DNA of 64,000 nt from a bacterium UBP15_UBA6099 (GCA_002435745.1 DIWT01000056.1:84110-148109), one strand, 5' to 3'; positions 33,981 through 42,438 are shown, numbered from the stretch's first letter. Notes: generated from the letters alone by a model not told the origin. Program-made: numbers and translations.

Positions 33981-35684
33981 TCAGCGCCTGATCATCGGGC
34001 CGCCCATCGGCGGCATTCCTCCGCTCCGGCCTCCCCACTTGTTCGACGAAGCCGCCGCTTTGACCGCCAACTTCTCTCCTTCTTCCAGCCCGGACGCGAT
34101 TTCAGTGTTGGTCCCATCGGAGATGCCGATTGTCACCTCTCGCTCCGCGCCCTCCGCCGGCTCCTCCCCTTCCGCCGCCAGAGTGACGAAGAACTTGCCG
34201 TCCCTTCTCCACACCGCGTCCGAGGGAGCGAGAACCACGTCTTTGCTTCCGTCGATTATTATCTTCACATGCGCCGTCATCTGCGGTTTGAGCAGGCCTG
34301 ACAGCGCGCTTTGAGCCGTCGCGCCTTTTTCGGAATCAGCCTTTCCCGCGTCTTTCTCCGCGACGCGTCCGCCGTCCGCCGCCTGAGGCGCGTCCCGCCT
34401 CTTCGTCGCCGGATCGAAACCGCCGACCTCTTCCCTCGGCCTCGTCTCGCCGCCGGGGAATCCGGGGCCGCCGGGAGGCGGGGGCTGAAACCGACCGCCG
34501 TCCCTCTCCGCGCCGTCTCTCTTCTTTTTGCCTTCAGGCGACTTCTTCGAATCAGCCGCTTCGCCAGTCGCCGCATTTGCCGCGCGCGCCGACTTGTCAG
34601 CCTTCTGAACCGTTTTGCCCGCCGCGCCGGAATCCATCCGGCCACCCGAACGGCCCCTCGCCGCGCTCACGCCCCCATCTTCCGTCACTTCAATCTTCAC
34701 CTCGAACGTCACCACGCTCGACACCATTTCGCCCCTCGGCGATATCCTGTCTACCCTGCCCTTGAAAACCCTGCCCGAATAGGCGTCAACCGTTATCTCG
34801 GCTTCCTGCCCGATTCGCACCTGCCCTATATCGCTCTCGTCCACCGCCGCCAACACATACAGCCGCGACAGGTCCGACACCTGCATTATCGACGTGCCTC
34901 CGCCGACATTCGTGGTTCCGGACGAGATAATCTGTCCGGTCTGCACGTAGCGGGCGGTGACGACGCCGTCCATGGGGGCGTACACCCGCGTGTCCTCAAG
35001 TCCCTGCATCGCTATGTCGAGATTGATTTCCGAGGCTTTGACGTCTGATTCAGCGCGTTTGAGGTTATGGCGGCTGACTTCCAGCGCGGTCTCCTCCACA
35101 TCAAGGTCTTTGAATGTCAGTTGTGCGCGTTCGAGGTCGGCGCGCGCCTGCGCGGCGCTCGTTTTCGCCGTTTCATACTCCTCCCGGCTCGCGAGTTTGT
35201 TCTGATAAAGTTGAGCGACCCGCTCCGCTTTCGCGGCGCGCTCTTCGGCGGCGGATTTCGCGGCCTCGAGCGTCACTTCCGCACGGCTCCGCGAATTCTC
35301 CAGATTCTTTTCGGCCATCCTCAGGTTCTGCCTCGCGGTGTCCCGGCTCGCTCGAGACGAATCCAGAGCCACCCTCGCTTTCTCCACTTTCCTCTCTTCC
35401 TCGCTCGGATCCAGCTCCGCGATAAGGTCTCCCTTCTTCACCACGTCGCTGGCGTCGAACGGCAGCGAGATTATCTCCCCGCTCGCCTTGCACTTTATCT
35501 CGACGTCGAAGTTGGAAACCACCGAGCCGCTCGCCTCCACCATCTGCGTGACGTCTCCGCGCGACGCTTCCACTATCCTTATCTTTGCTTCTTCGACTAC
35601 GGGCTTTTTGAGTTTCGACTTCAGGAACAATCCGCCCCCGACGACGACTATCGCCGCCAGCAGAATGACAATCGCTTTTTTCAT
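33981..35684 (-). CDS. MacA-like periplasmic adaptor with a long low-complexity insertion
   Basis: The 567-residue membrane-fusion protein has an N-terminal anchor (AIVILLAAIVVVGGGLFL), lipoyl-like halves around EIKCKASGEIISLPFDASDVVKKGD and ARYVQTGQIISSG, an alpha-hairpin of coiled coil (100-225), and beta-barrel strands (VDAYSGRVFKGRVDRISPRG). Residues about 339-460 are a charged, Gly/Pro/Lys-rich insert (for example FQPPPPGGPGFPGGE) placed within the barrel domain before LKPQMTAHVKI. Most MacA/HlyD-type adaptors are 350-400 residues. A TATAAT box at 35765-35770 may drive the operon macA-ATPase-permease-tolC. Confidence 0.85.
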   Translation of the reverse strand: MKKAIVILLAAIVVVGGGLFLKSKLKKPVVEEAKIRIVEASRGDVTQMVEASGSVVSNFDVEIKCKASGEIISLPFDASDVVKKGDLIAELDPSEEERKVEKARVALDSSRASRDTARQNLRMAEKNLENSRSRAEVTLEAAKSAAEERAAKAERVAQLYQNKLASREEYETAKTSAAQARADLERAQLTFKDLDVEETALEVSRHNLKRAESDVKASEINLDIAMQGLEDTRVYAPMDGVVTARYVQTGQIISSGTTNVGGGTSIMQVSDLSRLYVLAAVDESDIGQVRIGQEAEITVDAYSGRVFKGRVDRISPRGEMVSSVVTFEVKIEVTEDGGVSAARGRSGGRMDSGAAGKTVQKADKSARAANAATGEAADSKKSPEGKKKRDGAERDGGRFQPPPPGGPGFPGGETRPREEVGGFDPATKRRDAPQAADGGRVAEKDAGKADSEKGATAQSALSGLLKPQMTAHVKIIIDGSKDVVLAPSDAVWRRDGKFFVTLAAEGEEPAEGAEREVTIGISDGTNTEIASGLEEGEKLAVKAAASSNKWGGRSGGMPPMGGPMIRR

Positions 35685-36206
35685 AGTCTCCCCCGAACCG
35701 GCGCTTATCTGCGTCCGGGCGGCAGCGCCGCCCTTCCGTCGCCCAATCTCTTTGACATCCGGTTATTATATATCGTTAAAAAACAATAAAAATTTCAGAT
35801 TGGATATTTCTGGCAAAAACCTCGCTTATACATGCTATTAGATGATTCTACCCACTACCAAGTGTGCCATGCGCAAAACTTTTTCTTTTGCGCATGATGC
35901 TTTTTGCAAAATAGTAAACGGGGGCTTTCATTTAGTTCTTCGTATAATAACATATTCTCATTGAACCCGAATCCGTCATTAGGATTCGGATTGAATTTCA
36001 CCGCCTCTGGCATGACCTTGTTGACGAATGTGGTTTTTGCCATGAACGAAGTTCCAGAGAATCGGCGAATCAAGTTTTCAGGAAGGGGCGCGGGAAACCT
36101 GTTTTTTGCAAAAATGGTTTTGCCGCAAACTCAAAAAAATGATTCAAGCGGCATTGTAGTTGTGTTTTTGAGCGGGCTTGCAACAAACGCGGGAGCGCAG
36201 CCGGGA
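35685..36206. other. Intergenic region with a dispersed repeat copy
   Basis: About 520 bases without a credible gene between clpX and the export operon, both on the minus strand. It includes the putative operon promoter near 35765 and one copy of a repeat at 36042-36130. Two small frames crossing it (35855-36073 minus, 35904-36254 plus) have no ribosome site or recognisable product. Confidence 0.5.
36042..36130 (+). repeat. Dispersed hairpin repeat, copy A
   Basis: ATGAACGAAGTTC... to ...GCCGCAAAC is about 89 bases with a core GGAAGGGGCGCGG and an imperfect palindrome around TTTTTTGCAAAAA. It is highly similar to a segment at 42859-42952. Both are intergenic and lie 3' of genes. Confidence 0.65.
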
Positions 36207-37487
36207 TCAGGCGGTTCCTTCTTTGAGGAGGATTTCTCCGCCTTCGCCGTCTAGGAAGGAAAGCAGGGACAGTTCGCTCTTCGTCTCTACGTGGCTCCTG
36301 TCGATGATGCACTTCTTTAGTCCCGGCCGGGACGGTATCTCGAACATCAGGTCGAGCATGAGGCTTTCAATTATTGAGCGGAGGCCGCGCGCGCCTGTCT
36401 TGCGCTCCATCGCCTGCTTGGCTATCGCCTTCATCGCTTCGACGGTGAAGTTCAGATCGACGCCGTCGAGGTGGAAAAGTTTCTTGTACTGCTTCACCAG
36501 AGAGTTTTTCGGTTCGACCAATATGCGAACCAGAGCCTCTTCTTCGAGCGGGTCGAGAGTGGCTACTATCGGCAGTCTTCCGATAAGCTCCGGTATGAGG
36601 CCGTATTTCAGCAGGTCCTGAGGCATGGTCATGCGCAGAGTTTCGCCGATCGATTTTTCGTCTTTCTTGACCTTTTCGGCGCGGAAGCCCATCACTTGGC
36701 GTCCGACCCGGTTGTTGATGATGTCAACCAGCCCGTCGAACGCGCCGCCGCAGATGAACAGGATGTTTGCGGTGTCAATCTGAATAAAGTCCTGATTCGG
36801 ATGCTTGCGGCCGCCCTGCGGGGGGACGTTTGCCACTGTTCCCTCGATTATCTTCAGAAGCGCCTGTTGCACGCCTTCGCCGGACACGTCGCGGGTGATG
36901 GACGGGTTTTCCGTCTTGCGCGCTATCTTGTCTATCTCGTCAATGTAAACGATGCCTCTGGAGGCGCGTTTGATGTCGTAATCGGAAGCCTGAATGAGCC
37001 TCAACAGGACGTTCTCGACATCCTCGCCGACATAGCCTGCTTCGGTGAGCGAGGTGGCGTCCGCGATAGCGAAAGGCACGTCCAGCATCTTGGCCAGCGT
37101 CTGCGCAAGAAGGGTTTTTCCGACCCCCGTCGGCCCGACCATCAGGATATTGCTCTTCTGTATCTCGACGTCGTCGGCGGTTTCAGGGGCGTTGATTCTC
37201 TTGTAGTGGTTGTATATGGCGACCGCTAGAACTTTTTTGGCGTGATCCTGTCCGATGACATAGCTGTCGAGGTAGTCGCATATCTCGCGGGGTTTCGGGA
37301 GGTTCTTGAAATCCAGTTCGGTCTCGGAAGGCTTGTAAAGCTCTTCCTCGATAATCTCGTTGCACAGGTCGATGCATTCTTCGCAGATGTAAACGCCGGG
37401 GCCTGCGACCAGTTTTTTAACTTGGTCTTGGGTCTTCCCGCAGAAAGAACATCTCAGTTTGCCTTTGTCGTCAGTAAACTTGAACAT
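36207..37487 (-). CDS. clpX: ATP-dependent Clp protease ATP-binding subunit ClpX
   Basis: The 426-residue protein has the N-terminal zinc-binding domain (CSFCGKTQDQV... CEECIDLC), Walker A GPTGVGKT, Walker B IVYIDEID, the RKHPNQDFIQ pore-region neighbour and the C-terminal small AAA+ domain (MERKTGARGLRSIIESLMLD). ClpX unfolds tagged proteins and feeds them to ClpP. GGAGG is 4 bases before ATG 37487. It is 133 bases downstream of clpP in the tig-clpP-clpX arrangement common in bacteria. Confidence 0.96.
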   Translation of the reverse strand: MFKFTDDKGKLRCSFCGKTQDQVKKLVAGPGVYICEECIDLCNEIIEEELYKPSETELDFKNLPKPREICDYLDSYVIGQDHAKKVLAVAIYNHYKRINAPETADDVEIQKSNILMVGPTGVGKTLLAQTLAKMLDVPFAIADATSLTEAGYVGEDVENVLLRLIQASDYDIKRASRGIVYIDEIDKIARKTENPSITRDVSGEGVQQALLKIIEGTVANVPPQGGRKHPNQDFIQIDTANILFICGGAFDGLVDIINNRVGRQVMGFRAEKVKKDEKSIGETLRMTMPQDLLKYGLIPELIGRLPIVATLDPLEEEALVRILVEPKNSLVKQYKKLFHLDGVDLNFTVEAMKAIAKQAMERKTGARGLRSIIESLMLDLMFEIPSRPGLKKCIIDRSHVETKSELSLLSFLDGEGGEILLKEGTA

Positions 37488-37620
37488 CCAACCTCCGAGG
37501 CGGAATATTCGGCCCTTGTCGCCCGCCGCCGGGAATGATTCCCCGCGATAGTTTTTTCAGCCTCTCCGCCCGGCGCGGCGCATTGATCCCGCGCCGTTCG
37601 TTTCCATCTATGATAAAAAC

Positions 37621-38208
37621 TTATCTCGCTTCCGGCAAGAGAACTTTATCAATAATTCCGTATTCGAGCGCCTCTTCGGCGGACATGAACTTGTCGCGAT
37701 CGGTGTCAAGCGCGATTTTATCCACGGGCTGGTTCGTGTGCCCGGCGATAATCGAGTTGAGTTTGTCGCGGACTTTCTTCATCTCCTCGGCCTGAATAGC
37801 GATGTCGCTGGCCTGCCCCTGAAAACCGCCCATCGGCTGGTGAATCAGGATTCTCGAATTGGGCAGAGCGTATCTCTTGCCTTTTGCGCCCGCGCACAGC
37901 AGAACGGCTCCCATGCTTGAGGCCTGTCCGACGCAGATCGTCGAGACATCCGGCTTGATCAACTGCATGCAGTCGTATATCGCCAGCCCGGCGGTCACTG
38001 AGCCGCCCGGCGAGTTGATGTACACGTCTATGTCTTTGGTCGTGTCCTCTTTTTCGAGGAAAAGCAACTGGGCCATCGCGAGGTTCGCTATGTCGTCGTT
38101 TATGGCCGTGCCTATGAACACGATCCTGTCCTTGAGCAGCCTCGAATAAATATCGTACGAGCGCTCTCCCCTGTTTGTCTGTTCGACTACTATCGGAACG
38201 AGTGTCAT
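37621..38208 (-). CDS. clpP: ATP-dependent Clp protease proteolytic subunit ClpP
   Basis: The 195-residue serine protease has the catalytic Ser of GQASSMGAVLL, His of PNSRILIHQPMGG and Asp in IALDTDRD. Length and spacing agree with ClpP1/P2. ATG 38208 lies 1 base after the tig stop, with the ribosome site AAGGAGAGG inside the end of tig, so the two are translationally coupled. It forms the barrel protease served by ClpX. Confidence 0.96.
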   Translation of the reverse strand: MTLVPIVVEQTNRGERSYDIYSRLLKDRIVFIGTAINDDIANLAMAQLLFLEKEDTTKDIDVYINSPGGSVTAGLAIYDCMQLIKPDVSTICVGQASSMGAVLLCAGAKGKRYALPNSRILIHQPMGGFQGQASDIAIQAEEMKKVRDKLNSIIAGHTNQPVDKIALDTDRDKFMSAEEALEYGIIDKVLLPEAR

Positions 38209-38209
38209 A

Positions 38210-39604
38210 TTATTTTTCCTCTCCTTCCGGATTGCCGTCGGCCGGGGCCGCGGTTTCGATTTCCGTCTTCGCCGTTTCCGTATCCGTCTTCGGTTCCGGA
38301 GCCGGGTCGTCCATGAACTTCACCCTGCCCCTGATCAGCCTCATCACTTTCCGCTCCCGCACCTCCGTCCTCAGATGCGCGAGGAACTCCCGGTTCTTCA
38401 TCAGCTTCTTCATGTCGGACTTCTGAAGCCCGTTGCGGTAAGCGTACTGCAGCAGCTCCATTTCAAGCTCCTGCGGGAATATTTCCATGTTTTCCTGAGT
38501 GAATAGCCTGTCGAAGATAATCCGTCGCTTCACTTCATTGCGGGCCGAGTGATACTCTTCATCCTTCATTTCGTCGAGGTCTTTGCCTTGAGCGGCCGCC
38601 CAGTCTTCGATGGACTTGCCTTCTCTTTCGAGAGCCGCCTCATACCTGTCGAATCGCTCCTGAATCTCGTCGAGAACCAGCTTGCGCGGCACTTCCAGAT
38701 AGGTGGTGTCGACCATCCTCTGAATCATCTGTTCGCCGACTTCCTGTTCGTGGCGCTGCACTTTCATTAGGCGAATCTGTTTTTCTATGTCTTTCTTGAA
38801 CGCGTCGGCATCCGCGTAGTTGCCGATTTTTTTCAGGAATTCCTCGTCAAGCTCCGGGACTTTCGCGCTCTCAATGGACGCCAGCGTTATCGTAACTGTG
38901 GTGTCCCTGCCCGCGAGGTCCGGGTTCTGGTAGTTCTCCGGATACTTCACCGGGAACTCTTTTTTGTCGCCCGGTTTCATGCCGACGATGTTGTTCTCAA
39001 TTTCAGGAAGCATCTCGCCCTCGCCCATCCTGAGGACGAGTCCCTCGCGGTTGTCGACCAGAACGGCGTTCTCCGCCTTGATTTCATAGTTGATGGTGAC
39101 GCGGTCCGGCTCGACGCAACCGCGATCATCTGTCATCGGCGCAAACTCGGCGGCTCTTTTCCGCATCGCTAGAACGGCCTCTTCCACTTCGGACTCTTCC
39201 ACTTTCACTTCGCGGTTAAGCTGAACGGGGATGATGTCGTATTCGCCAAGCTCAAAATCCGGCAGGGCCTGAAGCTTGAACTTCACCTCGAGCGCCTCGC
39301 CAGCCTTGAGAGTCGGGAACGGATCGAACTCCGGCTCGCCGATGGGTATGATTTTTGACTGCTCGATGGCCTTCTCGTACACGTCGGGAAGCAGGTCGTT
39401 GAGAGCCTCAGCCGCAATGCCTTCCTCGCCGACCATGCTCTTGATGACTTCGCGCGGAACTTTTCCCTTGCGGAATCCCTTGATCGCCTGCCCGGAGGCC
39501 ATCTGCTGATAGACCCGGCTTATGGCCTTGTCGACCATTTCCTTGGGGGCGGTGATTTCGATCTCGATGTGTTCGTTGTCGATCCTGTTTGCTTTTACTT
39601 CCAT
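38210..39604 (-). CDS. tig: Trigger factor
   Basis: The 464-residue chaperone has the N-terminal ribosome-binding domain (IEITAPKEMVDKAISRVYQQM, GFRKGKVPREVIKSM, the G-F-R-x-G-K-x-P tail), a middle PPIase-like domain (about 150-245) and a long helical C-terminal arm (VQRHEQEVGEQMIQRMVDTTYLE...). It catches nascent chains at the exit tunnel. Its C-terminal tail is acidic and Thr/Glu-rich. It heads the tig-clpP-clpX operon. Confidence 0.94.
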   Translation of the reverse strand: MEVKANRIDNEHIEIEITAPKEMVDKAISRVYQQMASGQAIKGFRKGKVPREVIKSMVGEEGIAAEALNDLLPDVYEKAIEQSKIIPIGEPEFDPFPTLKAGEALEVKFKLQALPDFELGEYDIIPVQLNREVKVEESEVEEAVLAMRKRAAEFAPMTDDRGCVEPDRVTINYEIKAENAVLVDNREGLVLRMGEGEMLPEIENNIVGMKPGDKKEFPVKYPENYQNPDLAGRDTTVTITLASIESAKVPELDEEFLKKIGNYADADAFKKDIEKQIRLMKVQRHEQEVGEQMIQRMVDTTYLEVPRKLVLDEIQERFDRYEAALEREGKSIEDWAAAQGKDLDEMKDEEYHSARNEVKRRIIFDRLFTQENMEIFPQELEMELLQYAYRNGLQKSDMKKLMKNREFLAHLRTEVRERKVMRLIRGRVKFMDDPAPEPKTDTETAKTEIETAAPADGNPEGEEK

Positions 39605-39700
39605 GATGAATGTCCGTCCTAAATATCCGTCCGCCCGACCGGCGCCGGACGTCTGTTTGATTTTGAGAACTCTGACGTTGAAATCGCAGCCTCTGGGATC

Positions 39701-39750
39701 AAAAAAAGAGCCGGCAAGGATTCGAACGCCGGGCGCGGCGCCGGCCGCGC
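39701..39750 (-). terminator. Terminator of the tRNA cluster, with a tRNA-like 3' fragment
   Basis: On the minus strand, after tRNA-Gly, GC-rich inverted repeats (GCGCGG/CCGCGC; CCGGC...GCCGG) end in CTCTTTTTTT. The loop contains GTTCGAATCCTTGCCGGCTC (39708-39727), which looks like the T arm and 3' end of a tRNA. It may be a degraded tRNA remnant or chance. Confidence 0.5.
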
Positions 39751-39764
39751 CCTGAAATATTAAA

Positions 39765-39836
39765 AGCGGGAGACGGGATTTGAACCCGCGACCCCTGCCT
39801 TGGCAAGGCAGTGCTCTACCACTGAGCTACTCCCGC
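39765..39836 (-). tRNA. tRNA-Gly (anticodon GCC)
   Basis: Minus strand cloverleaf: acceptor GCGGGAG/CTCCCGC with discriminator T, D arm GCTCAGTGGTAGAGC, anticodon stem CTGCC/GGCAG around TTGCCAA, and T arm CGGG-TTCAAAT-CCCG. Anticodon GCC reads GGC and GGU. CCA is not encoded. Confidence 0.95.
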
Positions 39837-39886
39837 GTTTCCTGCAGACATTATTTTATTTTCTTCTTCCAGTCCCCGGCGAGATA

Positions 39887-39970
39887 TGGGCAAGGAGAGA
39901 CTTGAACTCTCACGGGGTTTCCCCCACCAGATCCTAAGTCTGGCGCGTCTGCCAGTTCCGCCACTCACCC
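39887..39970 (-). tRNA. tRNA-Leu (anticodon TAG)
   Basis: An 84-base class II tRNA on the minus strand. Acceptor GGGTGAG pairs with CTTGCCC with discriminator A; the anticodon stem CCAGA/TCTGG holds CTTAGGA; a long variable arm TGGGGGAAACCCCG follows; the T arm is GAGAG-TTCAAGT-CTCTC. Anticodon TAG reads CUA and CUG leucine codons. Confidence 0.94.
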
Positions 39971-39985
39971 CTGCTCTATCTCACA

Positions 39986-40058
39986 TGGGCCGTAAAGGAT
40001 TCGAACCTTTGACCTTGGGATTAAGAGTCCCCTGCTCTACCAACTGAGCTAACGGCCC
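39986..40058 (-). tRNA. tRNA-Lys (anticodon CTT)
   Basis: Minus strand cloverleaf: acceptor GGGCCGT/ACGGCCC, D arm GCTCAGTTGGTAGAGC, anticodon loop CTCTTAA giving CTT, T arm AAAGG-TTCGAAT-CCTTT, discriminator A. It reads AAG. It is the first of three tRNAs ending at 39765. Confidence 0.94.
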
Positions 40059-40133
40059 GATTTCCAGACAGCTCTTCAGGCCGCCCGATCTATTCCTTTT
40101 TCTCTCTTGTCTCCCGGCCGGTCCGCGCCGCCG

Positions 40134-40418
40134 CTATTTTATCGTTTCCCTTACAAGGTCTTTCAGCGCCTTGCTCGGCCTGAACGACGGCGTCACCGTC
40201 TCATCTATCTCGATTCTTTCCTGCGTCTTCGGGTTGATTCCTTTGCGGGCTTTCCTTCTCTTTATCTTGAACGCCCCGAATCCTCCCACATTAATCTCCT
40301 CTTCCCTCAATAGGCAGTCCCTTACTATTCCGAAAATCGTCTCGACCGCCGTCGTCGCTTCTTTCTTTGAGAGGTTCAGCTTTTCAGCCACCAGATCTAT
40401 CATCTGGAGTTTATTCAT
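40134..40418 (-). CDS. HU/IHF-family DNA-binding protein
   Basis: The 94-residue basic protein is a clear HU/IHF family member: MNKLQMIDLVAEKLNLSKKEA, INVGGFGAFKIKRRKARKG, NPKTQERIEIDE and PSFRPSKALKD, with the two-strand DNA arm including the conserved R-x-G-x-N-P turn. It bends and compacts DNA. GAGGAGGTGAG precedes ATG 40418. It lies between the tRNA cluster and a small membrane protein gene. Confidence 0.95.
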   Translation of the reverse strand: MNKLQMIDLVAEKLNLSKKEATTAVETIFGIVRDCLLREEEINVGGFGAFKIKRRKARKGINPKTQERIEIDETVTPSFRPSKALKDLVRETIK

Positions 40419-40586
40419 CTCTCACCTCCTCAAAATTTCCTCTTTCTCTAGTATTTTTAATACATCTTTCAAAATCGCGTCAAATTATAATAAGATTCCA
40501 GCCGACCTACAACACCCTTTTCAAAAAAAATCCTTTTACTCTGCGGATACTGCGGAATCTGGCGCTCCGCGCGCCTGCCCGCCGCC

Positions 40587-40745
40587 TCACTTGCCCCCGG
40601 AAAAACTCCCGTACAACATGAAGCACAGATTCATCAGCCCGAAAAACGCCAACCCTACCATCGTCCCCACCCCGGCGGCCAGTATGTACCTGTACATCGG
40701 CACATCCGTGATTTCCTTCGAAAACAGTTTGCTTAAGAATCCCAT
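40587..40745 (-). CDS. Small predicted membrane protein (52 residues)
   Basis: A short frame with GGAG 7 bases before ATG 40745. The peptide has a basic N-terminus (MGFLSKLFSKE), one strongly hydrophobic segment (ILAAGVGTMVGLAFFGLMNL, residues about 21-40), and ends in GSFSGGK. I recognise no family. Intact, with a clear ribosome site and a plausible single membrane helix, it is a credible real gene upstream of the HU gene on the same strand. Confidence 0.6.
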   Translation of the reverse strand: MGFLSKLFSKEITDVPMYRYILAAGVGTMVGLAFFGLMNLCFMLYGSFSGGK

Positions 40746-40916
40746 GTCTGTTCTCCATTAAAAAACCTTTTAGATAATACAGTATATCTTTAAAAAATCA
40801 AGGCGGCGCAAATAAAATGAGACCTTCCCGCAAACGCGAAAAAAACGATGAATGAAGCGAGGCCTTTTTTCTGCTATAATTTCCCGGTCGAACAGGTCAA
40901 GACGGAGGGATACTGA

Positions 40917-41144
40917 TTGAAGTATTCTTATGTGGCAATCATCGAACAGGACGAAGGCGGGCATTACGTTGCGAGCGTGCCCTGCGTAGTTGCCTGTTAC
41001 GCTCAGGGGGCCACGCCGGAGGAAGCGGCAGAAAACCTCGCGGATGTCCTCGAAATGAGACTGAGGGACATAATCGAGGATGGCGGCAGCCCGCCCGTCC
41101 AGTGCCGCTTCATAAAGCGAACCACAGTCGAGGCGGACGTATGA
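40917..41144 (+). CDS. hicB: HicB-family antitoxin (first copy)
   Basis: The 75-residue protein matches the HicB partial RNase-H fold (YVAIIEQDEGGHYVASVPCVVACYAQGATPEEAAENLADVLEM). Initiation is at TTG 40917, with GGAGG 9 bases upstream; no ATG fits. The gene overlaps hicA by 4 bases (ATGA). It lacks a long DNA-binding C-terminal tail, so repression may use the toxin-antitoxin complex. Order hicB-hicA is reversed from the common one. Confidence 0.85.
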   Translation: MKYSYVAIIEQDEGGHYVASVPCVVACYAQGATPEEAAENLADVLEMRLRDIIEDGGSPPVQCRFIKRTTVEADV

Positions 41145-41371
41145 GCGAAAAACTCCCGGCGGTCAAAAGCCGCGAGGTTATCTCCGCCCTCGGCAGACTC
41201 GGATTCAGGGAAACGCGCCGCTCGAAGGGAAGCCACGTGCAGTTGGCGGATGATTCGGGCCGACGCGTCACCGTCCCCGCCCGCTCAAGCGCGGACATCT
41301 GTTGCGGGCTGATGCAAAAGATAATCCAGAGCGCGGGCGTGACCAAGGAACAGTTCATTGAAGCGTTGTGA
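41141..41371 (+). CDS. hicA: HicA-family mRNA interferase toxin (first copy)
   Basis: The 76-residue protein has the dsRBD-like HicA fold: VISALGRLGFRETRRSKGSHVQLADD with the catalytic His in GSH, then GRRVTVPARSSADICCGLMQKIIQSAGVTKEQFIEAL. HicA cleaves mRNA when free of HicB. Its ATG at 41141 overlaps the hicB stop. Confidence 0.88.
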   Translation: MSEKLPAVKSREVISALGRLGFRETRRSKGSHVQLADDSGRRVTVPARSSADICCGLMQKIIQSAGVTKEQFIEAL

Positions 41372-41401
41372 TAAAAAACTGAAAACGCCGGAGGCATTAC
41401 A

Positions 41402-41962
41402 ATGGAAAAAGACGCGTACGGAAGGATAACGAAGGAAGACTCCGTCCTTCTGATAATCGATGTGCAGGAGAAATTTGTGCCGCACATCAAGAATATCGAC
41501 GAAGTCATAGCGAACTGCGCGAGAATGGCGGCGGGATGCCGCGCGCTCGGCGTCCCCGTAATCGTCACCGAACAGTACCCGGAAGGGCTGGGCCGCACCG
41601 TTCCCGAAGTTCAGGAGGCCATCGGCGACACCGCGATACTGGAAAAAACCGCGTTCAGCGTTTTTGCGGACCCGGCGATATCCTCGGAGATAGAGAAACT
41701 AGGGCGACCGAACCTGATGCTGGCGGGAGTCGAGGCCCATGTGTGCCTCATCAAAACCGCCCTCGACGCTCTGGCCGCCGGATACAATGTCCATTGGATA
41801 GACGACGCGATATCGTCCCGAACCAAAGGGAACGTCCGAGCCGCCCGCGACCGCGCGCGGCGCTGCGGAGCATTCCCTTCCAGCGCCGAAATGGCCCTGT
41901 TTCAACTTATCTCATCTTCCAAAGACGAGCATTTCCGCGCCATCAGCAAACTCGTCAAATAA
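41402..41962 (+). CDS. Isochorismatase-family hydrolase
   Basis: The 186-residue cysteine hydrolase has the catalytic triad pattern: Asp in LLIIDVQEKF, Lys in ILEKTAFSVF, and Cys in VEAHVCLIKTA. Members split nicotinamide, N-carbamoyl or isochorismate-type substrates; I cannot tell which. A Shine-Dalgarno-like GGAGG lies 8 bases before ATG. It sits between two HicBA modules, 30 bases behind the first. Confidence 0.88.
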   Translation: MEKDAYGRITKEDSVLLIIDVQEKFVPHIKNIDEVIANCARMAAGCRALGVPVIVTEQYPEGLGRTVPEVQEAIGDTAILEKTAFSVFADPAISSEIEKLGRPNLMLAGVEAHVCLIKTALDALAAGYNVHWIDDAISSRTKGNVRAARDRARRCGAFPSSAEMALFQLISSSKDEHFRAISKLVK

Positions 41963-41972
41963 CCGAGCAACG

Positions 41973-42001
41973 GCGGTTTTAAGACAAAATGCCGCTTTTT
42001 T
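41973..42001 (+). terminator. Intrinsic terminator after the hydrolase gene
   Basis: GCGGTTTT, loop AAGAC, AAAATGCCGC and TTTTTTG form an imperfect hairpin with a T tract, 11 bases after the isochorismatase stop. Confidence 0.6.
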
Positions 42002-42198
42002 GCTACTTTGCGCGTTCTTATCTCGGATTAGGAGTTTGTTAAAGCGTCATTCGGTGATTATAGAAGTTTGTGAAGGAGTCGTTTAGAGTTTATTCTGGGT
42101 TGCGCGGATGTCATTTGCTGACAGGCTCCGCAAATGTCAGCCATCGGCAAACCGTTTCTAGAGCGCAATGGTGTTTCTCAAGTATTTACCGGTCCCGC

Positions 42199-42438
42199 TC
42201 ATGTTCGTTCATAGGCTTTCAAAAAATCGACTCTCGAAATGCCTGCCTGAGAGCAAGCGGTTCTCAAGGTTGATCCCTTGATTCTGTTGTGATTCGGCAA
42301 AGTCATTGGCGTCCTAGTTCCATCTGGATTTTCCCGAACCATCGCCACATGTTCCCTTTTGCGGACAAGTTTGAATCCCAACAACTCAAAAGTCCTGACC
42401 GCCCTGTCAATCGGAACATCGACAGGAAACTTGGACAT
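42199..42438 (-). CDS. hicA: HicA-family toxin (second copy)
   Basis: The 79-residue protein matches the shorter YcfA/HicA group: VRTFELLGFKLVRKREHVAMVREN with catalytic His, and MTLPNHNRIKGSTLRTACSQAGISRVDFLKAYE. It starts at ATG 42438, sharing a base with the HicB stop (TGATG). It is not very similar to the first HicA. Confidence 0.88.
   Translation of the reverse strand: MSKFPVDVPIDRAVRTFELLGFKLVRKREHVAMVRENPDGTRTPMTLPNHNRIKGSTLRTACSQAGISRVDFLKAYERT

Noticed and set aside
32743..34314. 523-codon plus-strand open frame
   Set aside because: Antisense to the MacB permease, ATPase and adaptor genes; the product is low-complexity Ser/Pro-rich with no domain.
35855..36073. 72-codon minus and 116-codon plus frames in the clpX-adaptor gap
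   Set aside because: They begin in or cross a dispersed repeat, overlap each other and have no recognisable product.
39522..39755. 77-codon plus frame over tig start and tRNA terminator
   Set aside because: It covers the start of tig and the terminator in the opposite sense; no product is recognisable.
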